The position numbers and the translations under genes are program-made. Below the pieces are notes generated by a model that made no database searches, was not told the origin of the DNA, and was given only the letters and a program-made list of their open reading frames with translations. From Gymnopus androsaceus JB14 (taxonomy: Eukaryota > Basidiomycota > Agaricomycetes > Agaricales > Omphalotaceae), in the NCBI GenBank assembly GCA_009733575.1, contig ML769778.1, forward strand, positions 1 through 57,475: a stretch of 57,475 nt of DNA, in the 5' to 3' direction. Below, piece by piece: positions 11,629 to 21,564 of the stretch. Each line of letters opens with the position of its first letter. The stretch's first letter is position 1.

Positions 11629-12850
11629 TGTTACAAATGTTCTTATTTTATCTGACACATGACATTATTCCTGTATCATTTTCCTTTATTTGTGCCTATA
11701 TATCTATAAGTGTGCACTTGTTTAGATGTGTGGCTATACTGATTGGTTATGTTTACTATATTATTAGAGTTCTGTCAATCAGAGTATGATCCTTTATGAT
11801 CATAACACATGCTAGCATGTCCAAACTTGTATGATCAACCTATCATTACTTATTGTCATCTACTTGTTGTTAAAGATCTTCACGAGTCCGGATCCCGGTA
11901 TACCGGGATCCGTGCCACAGGTACCGGGGGGTGAAATACCCTGACCTGTGACCTGCCAAAACCCGTGGGAAACGGGTCCAGTATGACCGGGATCCGTGGC
12001 AGGTATACCTGCAGGTATCTGCATGACCTGTTATAGTTTTTAACTATAGATTTTTAGTACTTGTTACTAGTTAATATACTACTAATACTTATAGTAACTA
12101 CTATTAGCATCAACTGGAATCAATTCAATGACAATAAAGTACTTATTCTCAACTTTGTCAGTACTAGTAAGTATTATATTAGTAGTAACAGGTTAATAAG
12201 TATAGTAATTTGGGTAGCATACAAGGACCCAGGGCTCTACCACTAAGTGAAAATAAGCAATGGAGTTTCATTATACAATGGTAAGGAAGAAATACTTATG
12301 GTTTCATGTGCATATATTAAGTATTAGACTATTAATGTTACTATTACTACTTAATACTAGTGGTATATATTGGAATTGGTACTCTAATACCATATAGTAG
12401 TACAAGTACACATACAGCACACTATTCTTAATATTCTGGTACACTATTTAGTGCTTATAGAAGTAAAAAATAGTTGGTCAAGTATGTAAATCATTTGTCC
12501 ACAATGACCTGCAGGTACTTGCAGGTCACTAAAAAAATTTAAATCATGACCTGTGACCTGCGGGGATCCGTGGGAACCCGGTACCGGGACCTGCGGGTCA
12601 CAATACCTGCAGGTATTCCCACGGATCTACCTGCAGGGACCTGTCCCTAACCAGGACTCGTGAAGATCATTACTTGTTGTCTTTCATTGTTTCATGCATT
12701 GTTACCACATGGTTATGGTATAGGGTTCTGGGCTTAGGGTTCATACAGTAGTATATATAGTAGTTGTAGCTGTAGCATAGTCCTTAGCTTCAATCTCATC
12801 AATACCTCCTAGTTCTCAATATCATCTTCTCTTTTCCTCATCATTCTTGT
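11629..12850 (+). mobile_element. LTR of a chromovirus-like element, split by a hAT element
   Basis: After the polypurine tract AAGAGGGGG (about 11,616-11,624) comes TGTTACAAATGTTC. The LTR continues to 11,870, is interrupted by the hAT element at 11,871, and resumes at 12,681 to about 12,850. The right part contains a TATATATAG box near 12,760. Part of the same LTR recurs in reverse at 13,178-13,620. A chromodomain fragment lies between the two copies, consistent with a chromodomain Ty3/Gypsy element. Confidence 0.6.
11871..12672. mobile_element. Non-autonomous hAT-type element with GC-rich palindromic subterminal blocks
   Basis: TIRs TAAAGATCTTCACGAGTCC and TAATGATCTTCACGAGTCC are flanked by a perfect 8-bp duplication, CTTGTTGT (11,863-11,870 and 12,673-12,680). 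About 150 bp at each end is packed with short palindromes (GGATCC, CTGCAG, GGTACC). The centre is AT-rich with TAGTAC repeats and no gene. The element inserted into the LTR described above; joining the flanks restores it. Confidence 0.9.
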
Positions 12851-13200
12851 CTCTACTCTTAGTTGGAAGTCATGATGCCTGGTCCTTACTGCAACCTGCA
12901 TTGCACTACTCTATCAGTGAGTGGCAGCAAGCTGCACCCATTACTGAATGCTGCTCATTGGTCAAAGCAGAAGAAGCAAAGTATGAAGTAGAAGAAACAG
13001 CTGATTTGAAGAAGGCTAAGAGAAGAAGAAAAGTTATGTACAATGTCAAATGGAAAGGGTATGGACCATACAATATGACATGGGAGCCAGTGGAAAATCT
13101 TGACAAAGTGTCAGCAACTAGTTCCCCACAACACAGGGTACCAGGCATCATGACTTCTGACTTAGGCAAAGAGACAAACAATGAGGAAAAGAGAAGATGA
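12847..13200 (+). pseudogene. Chromodomain fragment (Ty3/Gypsy integrase C-terminus)
   Basis: The frame carries a chromodomain signature: YEVEE near 12,985, then YNVKWKGYGPYNMTWEPVEN around residues 66-85. In chromoviruses this domain sits at the integrase C-terminus and guides insertion to marked chromatin. There is no RT, RNase H or catalytic integrase next to it. The piece is enclosed by inverted LTR segments, so it is a rearranged remnant rather than a host HP1-type gene. Confidence 0.65.
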
Positions 13201-13620
13201 TATTGAGAACTAGGAGGTATTGACAAGATTGAAGCTAAGGACTATGCTACAGCTATAACTACTATATATACTACTGTACAAGCCCTAGACCCATAACCCT
13301 CTACCCTATACATAAGGTAACAATGCATGAAACTATGAAGTGCAACAGAATCAATGTCTGTAAGTATTAAGTGATTGTACATATGTATCCGGCACTGAAT
13401 GCAGCATCCTAGCATGAGGTGTGATTGAAGTGATCAAAGGATGATTGTATGATCAAGACCTACAATCAAGGATCAAGCAATTGTACAATGATTGTACATG
13501 TGTCAAACTCTATAAAAAGGTAAGCATGTCCAAACAGCATAGCCATGTGTCTAAATAAGCATGCGCTTAATTAAGCGCCAAGGAAATATAGAAGTAAACA
13601 AAAGAAATGATAAGTAATAA
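13178..13620 (-). repeat. Inverted partial copy of the LTR at 11,629-12,850
   Basis: The reverse complement reads ATCATCTTCTCTTTTCCTCA, then CTTAGCTTCAATC, ATATATAGTAGTTATAGC and ATGCATTGTTACC, matching 12,697-12,850 and, further out, the U3 part near 11,650-11,860. Together with the plus copy it makes a large hairpin whose loop is the chromodomain fragment. Confidence 0.65.
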
Positions 13621-13814
13621 TGTCCATGTGGGAGATAAGATAGGAAAATTCATAACACAAAGCAGCTGATACTATTAAGAATTTCTATAAGAAATATCCA
13701 AATAAACCACACTCCAAAGATATTCAAAAAGTCAAAATTCCTATGTTGTTATTTCTAAAACACTTATTCCAACTTCAGTACTGACAGTATTAATGACAGT
13801 AAAGCTTGCATAAA

Positions 13815-14300
13815 ATGGAATTTGCACCCTAAGTAGGGGGTAGCCTTATGAACACTTATCTTATTCATGCCATATGTATTATCTCTTATCATTTACCTTT
13901 ATTTATCCTCATTTATCTTTTTATTATCTTGTTTGCTTATCCAAGTTTCCACTGAAAGATTTGTTGGAATATCAAAAGTATATATATTGTACTATCTATG
14001 GAACACTTTCTCATAGTCTCTGCATTGATGTAATCCTTTTGTACTAACACCTCATACATGACATTGCATTCTCTTGAGGTATCCACCTTTTCTTTCTTGC
14101 AGTAGCCATGCTACCATATATGTTTGTATGACATTGTTGCTTAGGACTAGTATATAAAACGCGTCATAGCGGCATTTATTCATTCAGGTTTGACTTCAAG
14201 TCCTTCAAGTCTATCAAAATTGGATTATCCTCAAGATGCGTACTGTGTACTGCGCAGTCAGTCTAAATCTCTAAACTGTTTCATTTTTATTGGATTAATT
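13815..14300 (+). mobile_element. Polypurine tract plus second, diverged LTR
   Basis: GCACCCTAAGTAGGGGGTAG at about 13,826 parallels GCATCCTAAAGAGGGGGTAA at 11,611, and the sequence after each is similar (CTTATCTTATTC versus CTTATTTTATCT). This marks a second 3' LTR start in the same orientation. A TATATAAAAC box lies near 14,151. The LTR end is not clear. No ORF. Confidence 0.45.
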
Positions 14301-14308
14301 ACAGTTGT

Positions 14309-14456
14309 GTATCTCACAATGAATGCACTGGCTATGAATAATTCTCATAATGAATAAGATTTTTGTGAAGCGCAGTCCATTCCCAGCTAAACAGGCCCTA
14401 AAATAAATGATGAATAATGAATAGCCACTTTTGGTGGGTTATTCATTGTTAGATAC
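14309..14456. mobile_element. Small palindromic MITE-like element
   Basis: The ends GTATCTCACAATGAAT and ATTCATTGTTAGATAC are inverted repeats about 150 bp apart, with further AATGAATA pairs inside. No duplication of the target is obvious. It lies between the second LTR and the transposase relic. Confidence 0.45.
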
Positions 14457-14720
14457 CTAATCAGGACAAGAAAGTAATTGAATTTCCATTGTTCGCCACA
14501 TCTAGAGATGATTCCAGACTATTGTACACAGGATAGTTAATTGAAACACTAATAGTTAATCAAAACACTGCTTCAGCATCATTTTTTTTAACTTTCTGAC
14601 TTCCTCCCTACTTGCAATGCCTTCTGAATTGAAGAAATGAGCAGCTCGCACCCAGACAGCACCTTACACTAAAAAACCTCGAGGTCCTTTGATAAAGAAT
14701 GCACCAAAGACCACAGCCAA

Positions 14721-15047
14721 CATCAGCAAAAAGGGGTTAAACCTATGATGACCTAGGGAACCTAGGCTACCCTGGTCACCCTGGTCACCTTGGGTCTTCC
14801 AGGCTACCCCAGGCTACCTCAGGCTCCTCAGGTTAGCTCAGGTTTACTCAGGTTTACTCAGGTTGCCTCAAATTCCCAAGGTTTATCCCTAAATCCTAGG
14901 CAACCTAGGTGACCTCAAGGAAACTGAGGCAGTCTAGGAAACCTAGGTCACCTAGGAGACCTAGGTATCCTTAGGTCCCTTAAGTCTCTTTAGGTCATTG
15001 TGGGTCAACCTAAAGTCAGCCCTGGGTCCGGACCATTTTTCCTGATG
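14721..15047. mobile_element. CCTAGG-rich foldback element, copy 2
   Basis: It starts CATCAGCAAAAAGG and ends CCATTTTTCCTGATG. Inside are many short palindromes (ACCTAGG, CCTAGGT, CTCAGG) in pairs of opposite direction. It separates two parts of the transposase relic. The arms are less perfect than in copy 1. Confidence 0.75.
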
Positions 15048-15506
15048 TCAAGAAGGCTTCTGACAATTGGAAACAGCAGCTCACGCTCTATGATAAGCTG
15101 CATATTCTCCAGTACTGCAGCGACAATCCTGATCTGGCACAGGAATGAATCATTGACTATTTTGCCCAACATGCCAAATCTCTTGGTGGAATGCTCATAT
15201 TCTCTCAGCCTACTCTCTCATGCATAATTCGGGACAGAGAGCTGCTTGAGGCTCATGTTGCTGAGAATCTAAATGCTTTATCTTCAAAAAAGGCTTGAGT
15301 GGTCATGGAGCCTGAGGTAGAACATGCTTTCTACCTTTGGGCCAATGATCCTAGCATAATGCGCCGCTTACAAAGATGCATTGGATATTCCAGAAGAATG
15401 CCGACTTAAAGGGAAAGGCTGGCTTCCATCATTCTGCAAAACCTACCAGATTCGAGAAATGCATAGGCATGGTGAGTCCGCATCAGTTGATCCTGCAGTT
15501 GCAAAA

Positions 15507-15858
15507 CATCAGGAAAAACTGTTTGGGCCTTGGATGGCCTGAAGTTAACCTCAAGGTAACTCAAAGACACCTAGGCCACCTAGGCCACCTAGGTTGCCTA
15601 GGTTCCTTTAGGATGACCTAGGAATTAGGGGGTGGACTTTTGACAACCTGAGTCACCTGAGAAAACCTGAGAAAACCTGAGAAACCTGAGAAAACCTGAG
15701 GAAACCTGGAAGAACCCTGGGGAAACCTCAGGCAGCCTGAGAAAGTCCTAGGTAACCTAGGAGGCCTAGGCTGCCTAGGCCATCCCAAGTCCAGCCCCTG
15801 TAACCTAGGAGGCTTAGGTTACCTAGGCTATCCTTGGCCCAGACCATTTTTCCTGATG
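15507..15858. mobile_element. CCTAGG-rich foldback element, copy 3
   Basis: It begins CATCAGGAAAAACTG and ends CCATTTTTCCTGATG, with GGGCC near each end and runs of CACCTAGGC and AACCTGAG inside. It interrupts the transposase relic between PAVAK and the APEDIWNNDET block. Deleting it leaves the two sides in the same frame. Confidence 0.8.
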
Positions 15859-15959
15859 AAGCAGAGTCACAGCATTGCACTGCTCTCAATGATGGTTTTG
15901 CTCCTGAGGATATCTGGAACAATGATGAAACCAGCTTTTTGTTATATCCATGCGACTTC

Positions 15960-16440
15960 CGATACTTACAACCGACATTACCATGATCAGTCAGCGCCGC
16001 CGAGCAATCACCGCTAGCGAGCATTGGATAATCTTTGCAAGTTTTTATTCATTCTTATTGTTTATCCTTTCTATTACTTATTGTTCTTCTACTGAATACT
16101 TACTTACCTCGGCCCCATAGCTCTTCGAGTATATAAGCTAGAGTATTCTGTTTAGTAGTCTTCAGTTTAAATATCAACTTGGATAACTACTTCTCCGGAG
16201 ATTACTCTTGTCATTGTCTCTATTGTTCATCGGCCTTCCGCCGACAACAATTATTCTCTTCATTGGACTACGCGACGTAGCAAGGGTGTTGTTAATAACT
16301 TCACCATCAGTCCACCAACCCGAGCGGCAATTCCTATCGATCGTCGACAATCCATCGGCAATACTTTTCCGCCGCTTGCTCGTAGCACGCTCCTAACAGT
16401 ATATTTAAACTAATACTCGTTAACGTTGTACTTGTTCTAG
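15960..16440 (+). mobile_element. 5' LTR and leader of a Ty3/Gypsy element
   Basis: A regulatory-looking stretch with a TATA box (ATATAAG at about 16,131) lies directly upstream of the gag start codon at 16441. The left border is near 15,950-15,975, where transposase coding sequence stops; the exact LTR ends and primer-binding site could not be fixed. The ORF at 16,208-16,396 lies in the leader and is not conserved-looking. Confidence 0.5.
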
Positions 16441-18227
16441 ATGCATCAACGTCCAAGGAGAGGCCAACCAACGGTCAATTCACCTATCATTCCGCCTAAC
16501 TCCCCAACTACTCCTAATCCTTTCATCGCCAATGCTCAATCTCTTCAACCCTATCAGGAGTCAATCTCAGCAATCGGGAATACTCGCCGAGGTGGTAGTG
16601 GTTTCGGTCCCGCAGCAATTGCACCAACCGTAGTAACGACAGAACCCATTCAGGGTCAGCTAGGGCAAACCGATTATGAACTAACCCAAGCAGTCGATGT
16701 AAACGGTGCTCCAGTATGGATTCGCACTCCGACACACGGTCAAATTGTCACTCTAGATGAACCGCAAGCGGTCCCTACTTCGCCCACCCCACTGTCCGCA
16801 GTGGCTGGTCATTTACGACGCCTCGCTGTCACTCCCCCAAGGGATTCTGAGCGCTCCCAGACATTACCTACCGTCGAAACAACGGGAGCAGAACCTGAAG
16901 CACAACCCTCTGTTCATGAGGAGCATGGTTCTCATACCTCAGAAAGAAGGGACAATGAAAGGGAATCTTCCCGACATGACGAGGAAGAAGATGCCAATGA
17001 GGACACCGATTGCCATCCACAACCTTCTACAGATCCGCCACCAGGAGGCAATCCCGAAGACCCACCAGGTGGAGGGGAGGGGGTGGTGGTGGAGGCGGCG
17101 GACCTCCTCGAAGACCCAGAAATGATCCTAATGATGACGAAAATAATACTCGTCAATTCTTCGATCTCATGAATTCCTTCCGAGGATCAATTGACACACT
17201 GGGTGGTGTACTTTCGAGGATGAATGTACCTTCTGGTGACTCTTCGGACTCGAAGTCAAAAGTAAAGGAACCTGACGTATTCAATGGTTCCGAACCTCGG
17301 AAGCTCAAAGGGTTCCTCGTTTCTTTATCTTTGGTTTTTATTGACCAACCAACGTATTTTATGGAGGCACGGAAGATTAACTACACCCTATCATATCTCG
17401 CCGGTGCGGCGAAAGAATGGTTCGAACCCAACATTCTTGATCCCGACCTTTCTGCTATACCTGCCTGGACTTCTTCTTATTCCGCACTCATACAAGAGTT
17501 GCAGGATAATTTTGGTCTATACGACGCTCAGGGTGATGCCAAAGATAAGCTCGGAAACCTTCGAATGAAGGAAAACAAGAACGTACGAAAGTACAATATC
17601 CGTTTCAATACTCTTGCCGCTTCCACAGCATGGGACGAATCCGCCCTTTGATGGGCATATCAGCGCGGTCTTGCTAATCGATTGAAGGACGAGTTGGCAC
17701 GCATTCCCGAACCGCGTACTCTCGCCGATTTCCGATACAAAGTTCTTCAAATCGACAATCGATACTGGAAGCAAGAAGAAGAAAAGAAAAGAGAGGTCGC
17801 AAGGACTTCCAGGGGTAGTACTAGCAGTAAAACTTCTTCCCCAACGAAAAAGGGTTCATCAAACTCTTCCTCTCAAAATGTACAATCACAATCTTCTTCT
17901 TCTAACGCGAACAAAATTTTCAATGCATCGGTCTCCTTTTCTGGTCAGCAGAAACCAGCCGGAAAACAACCTTGGAAACCTACTGGTTCGTCTTCCGCTT
18001 CTTCCGCTTCGAGGCCGAAGCCTTATGCGAATGTTCTGGGACTGGATGGCAAGTTAAAGCCAGCCGAGATGGAGCACCGCAAGAAGAATAATCTTTGTAC
18101 TTTCTGTGGCAGAAAACACAAAGTCGAGGATTGTAATAAGCGGAACAAGTCGAACAACTCTAGTGGGCGTTCCGCTCAAACACAGGAGGCACAACCTTCC
18201 GTCGTCGCGCCGACGTCGGAAAAATAG
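16441..18227 (+). pseudogene. gag: Ty3/Gypsy Gag with CCHC knuckle, frameshift and stop
   Basis: Gag starts at 16441 with a proline-rich, acidic N-terminus. The frame shifts in the G-rich run at about 17,070-17,105. The capsid-like part follows (EPDVFNGSEPRKLKGFL, later AAKEWFEPNI, WAYQRGLANRLKDEL). A TGA at 17649-17651 stands where arginine is expected between L and WAYQRGLAN. The C-terminus is Ser/Lys-rich and carries a zinc knuckle, CTFCGRKHKVEDC (CX2CX3HX4C), near 18,096-18,134, before TAG at 18225. Gag packages the element RNA in virus-like particles. The pol frame is -1 relative to gag and overlaps its end, as is common in this group. Confidence 0.85.
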
Positions 18228-20000
18228 TCCGCAACTCCTGTACCCTGGTACGAAACGGGAGTTGCGTTGACCAGGTTCGTACCTCTGGGGAATTATTCCT
18301 GAACGCATCCGCTCTTTCTACTTACGAACGATCTCTTACTATACCATTAGTTACAGAAATTCCGATCCTCGATGAATCGGAAAATACTTCCTCTCTTCTC
18401 AAATTCTTAACACTTGTTGACTCTGGTTCTACAGACTGTTTCATTGATTTCTGATATGTTGCGCAAAATGATATTCCTACCTCTCCAATTCCGCCAATCA
18501 ATTTACGACTTTTCGATGGTTCACTTTCGCTGACACTGATATCGCAAATCGCGAACTTAGATGTTCGTTTCCCTTCTGGCAAGCTTATTTCGCTCACCTT
18601 CTTCATCACATTGTTAGACTTGACCTGCAAAGCCGTTCTAGGTTATAGTTTCTTGACCCGCTACAATCCGTTGATTGACTGGGAATCCAGAAACATTACA
18701 TTCCGAAAACCCTCTAAAGTCGAAGTCTTGCCAACAAATTTGGTTGATCGTTTCAATCGATCCGAAACAGATTCTTCCCCTTCAGGAAAATCACCTATTC
18801 CAAAAGTCGCTCCTGTTACAGGATCGCCTTGCGGAAATCACTCTCAAACTATCCCTTGACCTTTATCCGAGAAGCTCCCTTACGAACCAATCTACTCCTA
18901 TCCATTGGTGATTCACCAACGAGCTTCGAAACTCGAGTCCGACGACATCGACATTGCTTTCGTCAGCGCTGCAGCTTTCCACCGGATCTGTAAGGATTCC
19001 GGGGAAGAGCCATTGCTTCTGCGGGCTATCTGTTCGGAAACAAGTGCATGTGCGGCGACCACAGATCAGCCGCACAAAGAAGATCTGGGTGTTCCTAAAG
19101 AATACCATGATTTTCTAGACGTCTTCAATGAAATCGAAGCCGATGTCCTTGCTGAACACCAACCATACGGCCTCAAAATTGAATTGGAGGAAGGTGCTGA
19201 ACCTCCACTCGGCCGCATCATTCTGCTGTCGCCGAGAGAACAAGAAGCCCTTCATGAATTCCTGGATACGCATCTGAAAACTGGTTTTATTGCACCATTG
19301 AACTCGCCGCATGGCGCTCCCGTCCTCTTCGCACCAAAGAAAGACGGAAAGCTTTGACTTTGCGTCGATTTCAGAGGTTTGAACAAAATCACAAAGAAGG
19401 ATCGCTATCTGTTACCGCTCATATCAGATCTCCTTGACGCGCCTAAAAAAGGGTGCATCTACACCAAAATTGACCTCAAACACGCTTATCACCTCGTGCG
19501 CATTAATAAGGGAGACGAATGGAAAACTACCTTTCATACCCGCTGGGGTTCCTACGAATGGAATGTTATGCCTTTCGGACTCACCAATGCTCCCGCTGCC
19601 TGGCAACGATTTATCAATGATGTTCTCGCTGACATGATAGACGTCAACGTCATTGTGTACCTCGACAACATCCTCATCTATTCCGACAATGAGGAAAGTC
19701 ATCGGGACCATGTCCGCAAAGTTCTCCACCAACTCCGCAAACATCGATTATTCGCTAACGCCAGCAAATGCGAATGGAGTGTTGACACAGTTGAATATCT
19801 GGGTTACATTATGTCGCCAGCCAGTCTTACCATGGCCGCCGACAAAGTACGAGCAATCATCGACTGGCCAACACCTAGAAAGGTTAAAGATGTTCAGTCA
19901 TTTCTTGGCTTCGCTAATTTCTATCGCCGTTTTATTTATAATTATTCTGACATCATTGTGCCATTGACTCGCCTCACTCAAAAGAGGGTCGATTGGGCAC
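18228..20000 (+). pseudogene. pol: Ty3/Gypsy Pol: protease and reverse transcriptase, truncated
   Basis: One frame stays open from before 18,228 to 20,000 apart from three TGA codons at 18452, 18857 and 19355. It has a retropepsin (LVDSGSTDCFID near 18,417), then the RT: TKIDLKHAYHLVRI, the FGLTNAP block near 19,575, and YLDN at 19,658-19,669 in place of the catalytic YLDD. It continues into the thumb (WPTPRKVKDVQSFLGFANFYRRFI). RNase H and integrase are absent because the element at 20,001 cuts the frame and the right flank is unrelated. The dead catalytic residue and the stops show an inactive copy. Confidence 0.88.
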
Positions 20001-20654
20001 CAGAGGCTATAGCGGTATTAAAATAAACCCCTACAAGTTCTCGGAGGCATATTTTAATACTAGCGACAAGTTGTCAGCCAGCCAAATATGCCCAGGGAAC
20101 CCTAACCATAGTATGATAAGATGGGACCATATCTCAGGAACCAGGGGCCGTGGGAAAAAACGGAAATGGCTACACCCCTTTATTTTTCTCTCTCTTTCCA
20201 GTGGTGCCTCCGCTTAATCCTAATCTAAAATTAGGATTATGACCAAATATAGTAATAAGCACTGTTTTGGTCAGGTCTCGTTAGGGTAAGCACAAAGTGC
20301 TTACCCTAACATAGAGACCTGATCAAAACAGTGCCAAACAAACAGTGAACATAGGTTAGGGTTAGGGTGGTTAGGGTTTAGGGGCTGAGGATAATAATGG
20401 GGGTGTGGGGGCTTGCCCCCACTGTTAAAATATTAATCAGGGTTAGGGTAAGGATGCGAGGTAGGGCTAGGGTTGGGTGCAGGTGACCTACACGAGCATG
20501 GGAAAAGTGTCCGTTTTTTCCCACGGGCTCTCGTTCTCTCTGTATCAATATTTCTTTTCTAGGTGAAAGCTGTGCTGACAACTTGTCGCAAATATTAAAA
20601 TACACCTCCAAGAACTTGTCAGGGTTTATTTTAATACTGCTAATGAACCAGCTG
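20001..20654. mobile_element. Long-TIR DNA element (Mutator-like?), copy 1
   Basis: The termini are CAGAGGCTATAGCGG and the imperfect inverse CAGCTGGTTCATTAGCAG. They are followed inward by a nearly perfect inverted repeat of about 65 bp, from GTATTAAAATAAACCC to GACAAGTTGTCAGC. The core has a 76-nt hairpin, TTAGGG-like tracts and a second hairpin, TGGGGGCTTGCCCCCA. An inverted second copy lies at 25,622. There is no target repeat here (GATTGGGCAC left, CCGTGGAGGG right), so the site is a rearrangement junction. No transposase. Confidence 0.85.
20259..20334. repeat. Covarying hairpin H1
   Basis: A 76-nt inverted repeat: outer stem GCACTGTTTTGGTCAGGTCT with AGACCTGATCAAAACAGTGC, inner stem TTAGGGTAAGCAC/GTGCTTACCCTAA. 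It is followed by CAAA and TTAGGG-like tracts. It is compared with H2-H4 in the findings. Confidence 0.85.
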
Positions 20655-20659
20655 CCGTG

Positions 20660-20995
20660 GAGGGAATAACAATCAGTCTGATAAGAGCAGAGAAGATTTC
20701 TTACCAGTTGCCAGAGTCATGCGGCAGGGAAAAATCCGTAGTGTGCATTTTGTGTAGATACTGATAGTCCTAGATATACATGTGAGTTTAGCCATAGGAT
20801 TTCGCATGTCGTGGCGGCGTATTGAGGGAACCAAGGTCATGGTAGAAGAATTCAGAAAGACAAGCACCCACTATTTGGTGGGCACTTGGGGCGCGAATAA
20901 ATTGAAATAACAAGGACCCCCTCTCATCTTCAATCCGCCATGTGTCTGACTTCCCCTTCGAACTATCAATCCGCCATCTCTGAGCCCTCAACTTG
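20660..20995 (-). pseudogene. Partial copy of the RNase H1-N-like gene region
   Basis: The stretch from CAGGGAAAAATCCGTAG to AGCCATAGGATTT matches the region upstream of the gene at 21,565-22,313 (about 22,380-22,450). Its left end contains CTGGTAAGAAATCTTCT, matching an intron donor of that gene. It seems to be a rearranged fragment. The short frames at 20,673-20,991 carry no domain. Confidence 0.4.
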
Positions 20996-21130
20996 TCCTT
21001 TGAGATACGAGGACTATTCAGGCGGAGAAGCGACTGAAGTATGGGCTTGGACGAAGGGAGGATTTTGTTGTGATGGTAAGATCTTTTCCATTATATGCAT
21101 TGCAACTAATGAGTTGCTTCTTCAACAAAG

Positions 21131-21490
21131 ATGGTCGAATCAGGGCATCAATGCTTCAATAAACATCCTTGCTTACTGATGTCTCGCCTGGCTGGACTGC
21201 ACTATGAAATGGCATTGATAGAAGAAGGTCGAGCATGCGCGGCAAAGAAGATGGGAGACTATGTCGACAGATGTGCGCAGATCTTGCAAAGCATACAAAA
21301 ATTGAAGAATGAATGTCCAGATGGTCAAAATGCTGGTCCGGAAACACATTCACTGCTTTGTGAGCTTTGGAAGATTAGGAACAGCATGCAGGATATTGGT
21401 CTTGAGGGAGAGTGGTTGGAGATGGAGATGGCGAGGAAGAAATATATAGTTCTGATGGTCCAGCAACAACATATTGTAGTGGACCCTTGA
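21131..21490 (+). CDS. Small helical hypothetical protein
   Basis: A 119-residue frame beginning MVESGHQC and ending HIVVDP. It is rich in Glu, Lys, Met and Leu and likely forms helices or a short coiled coil (residues about 25-110). A possible upstream exon (from about 20,940) could join through a GTAAGATC...CAACAAAG intron ending at 21,130. There is no signal peptide or recognised domain. It is convergent with the RNase H1-N-like gene ending at 21,565. Confidence 0.45.
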   Translation: MVESGHQCFNKHPCLLMSRLAGLHYEMALIEEGRACAAKKMGDYVDRCAQILQSIQKLKNECPDGQNAGPETHSLLCELWKIRNSMQDIGLEGEWLEMEMARKKYIVLMVQQQHIVVDP

Positions 21491-21564
21491 ATATGTATTA
21501 ACATCTATCAATTAATCGTTCAGCGAAATTTTAGTGTGATTGCATTTAGTGTTACAACTGGAAA

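Larger units (their letters stand above)
14617..15950 (+). pseudogene. Pogo/Tigger-like DDE transposase relic, split by two foldback elements
   Basis: The frame starts with ATG at 14617. After a foldback element (14,721-15,047) it continues with a CENP-B-type helix-turn-helix region (QLTLYDKLHILQYC, then SQPTLS, AENLNALSSKKA). It goes on with GWLPSFCKTYQIRE and HGESASVDPAVA, is split again at 15,507-15,858, and resumes with APEDIWNNDETSF, the block around the catalytic Asp of pogo-like DDE enzymes. In-frame TGA codons lie at 14638, 15146 and 15296; the last replaces the arginine expected in the conserved SSKRARVV block. The later DDE residues are missing because an LTR begins near 15,950. The gene cannot be functional. 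Confidence 0.75.

Noticed and set aside
12847..13200. Chromodomain frame as a host HP1-type gene
   Set aside because: Enclosed by LTR segments, no chromoshadow domain, and typical of the chromovirus integrase tail.
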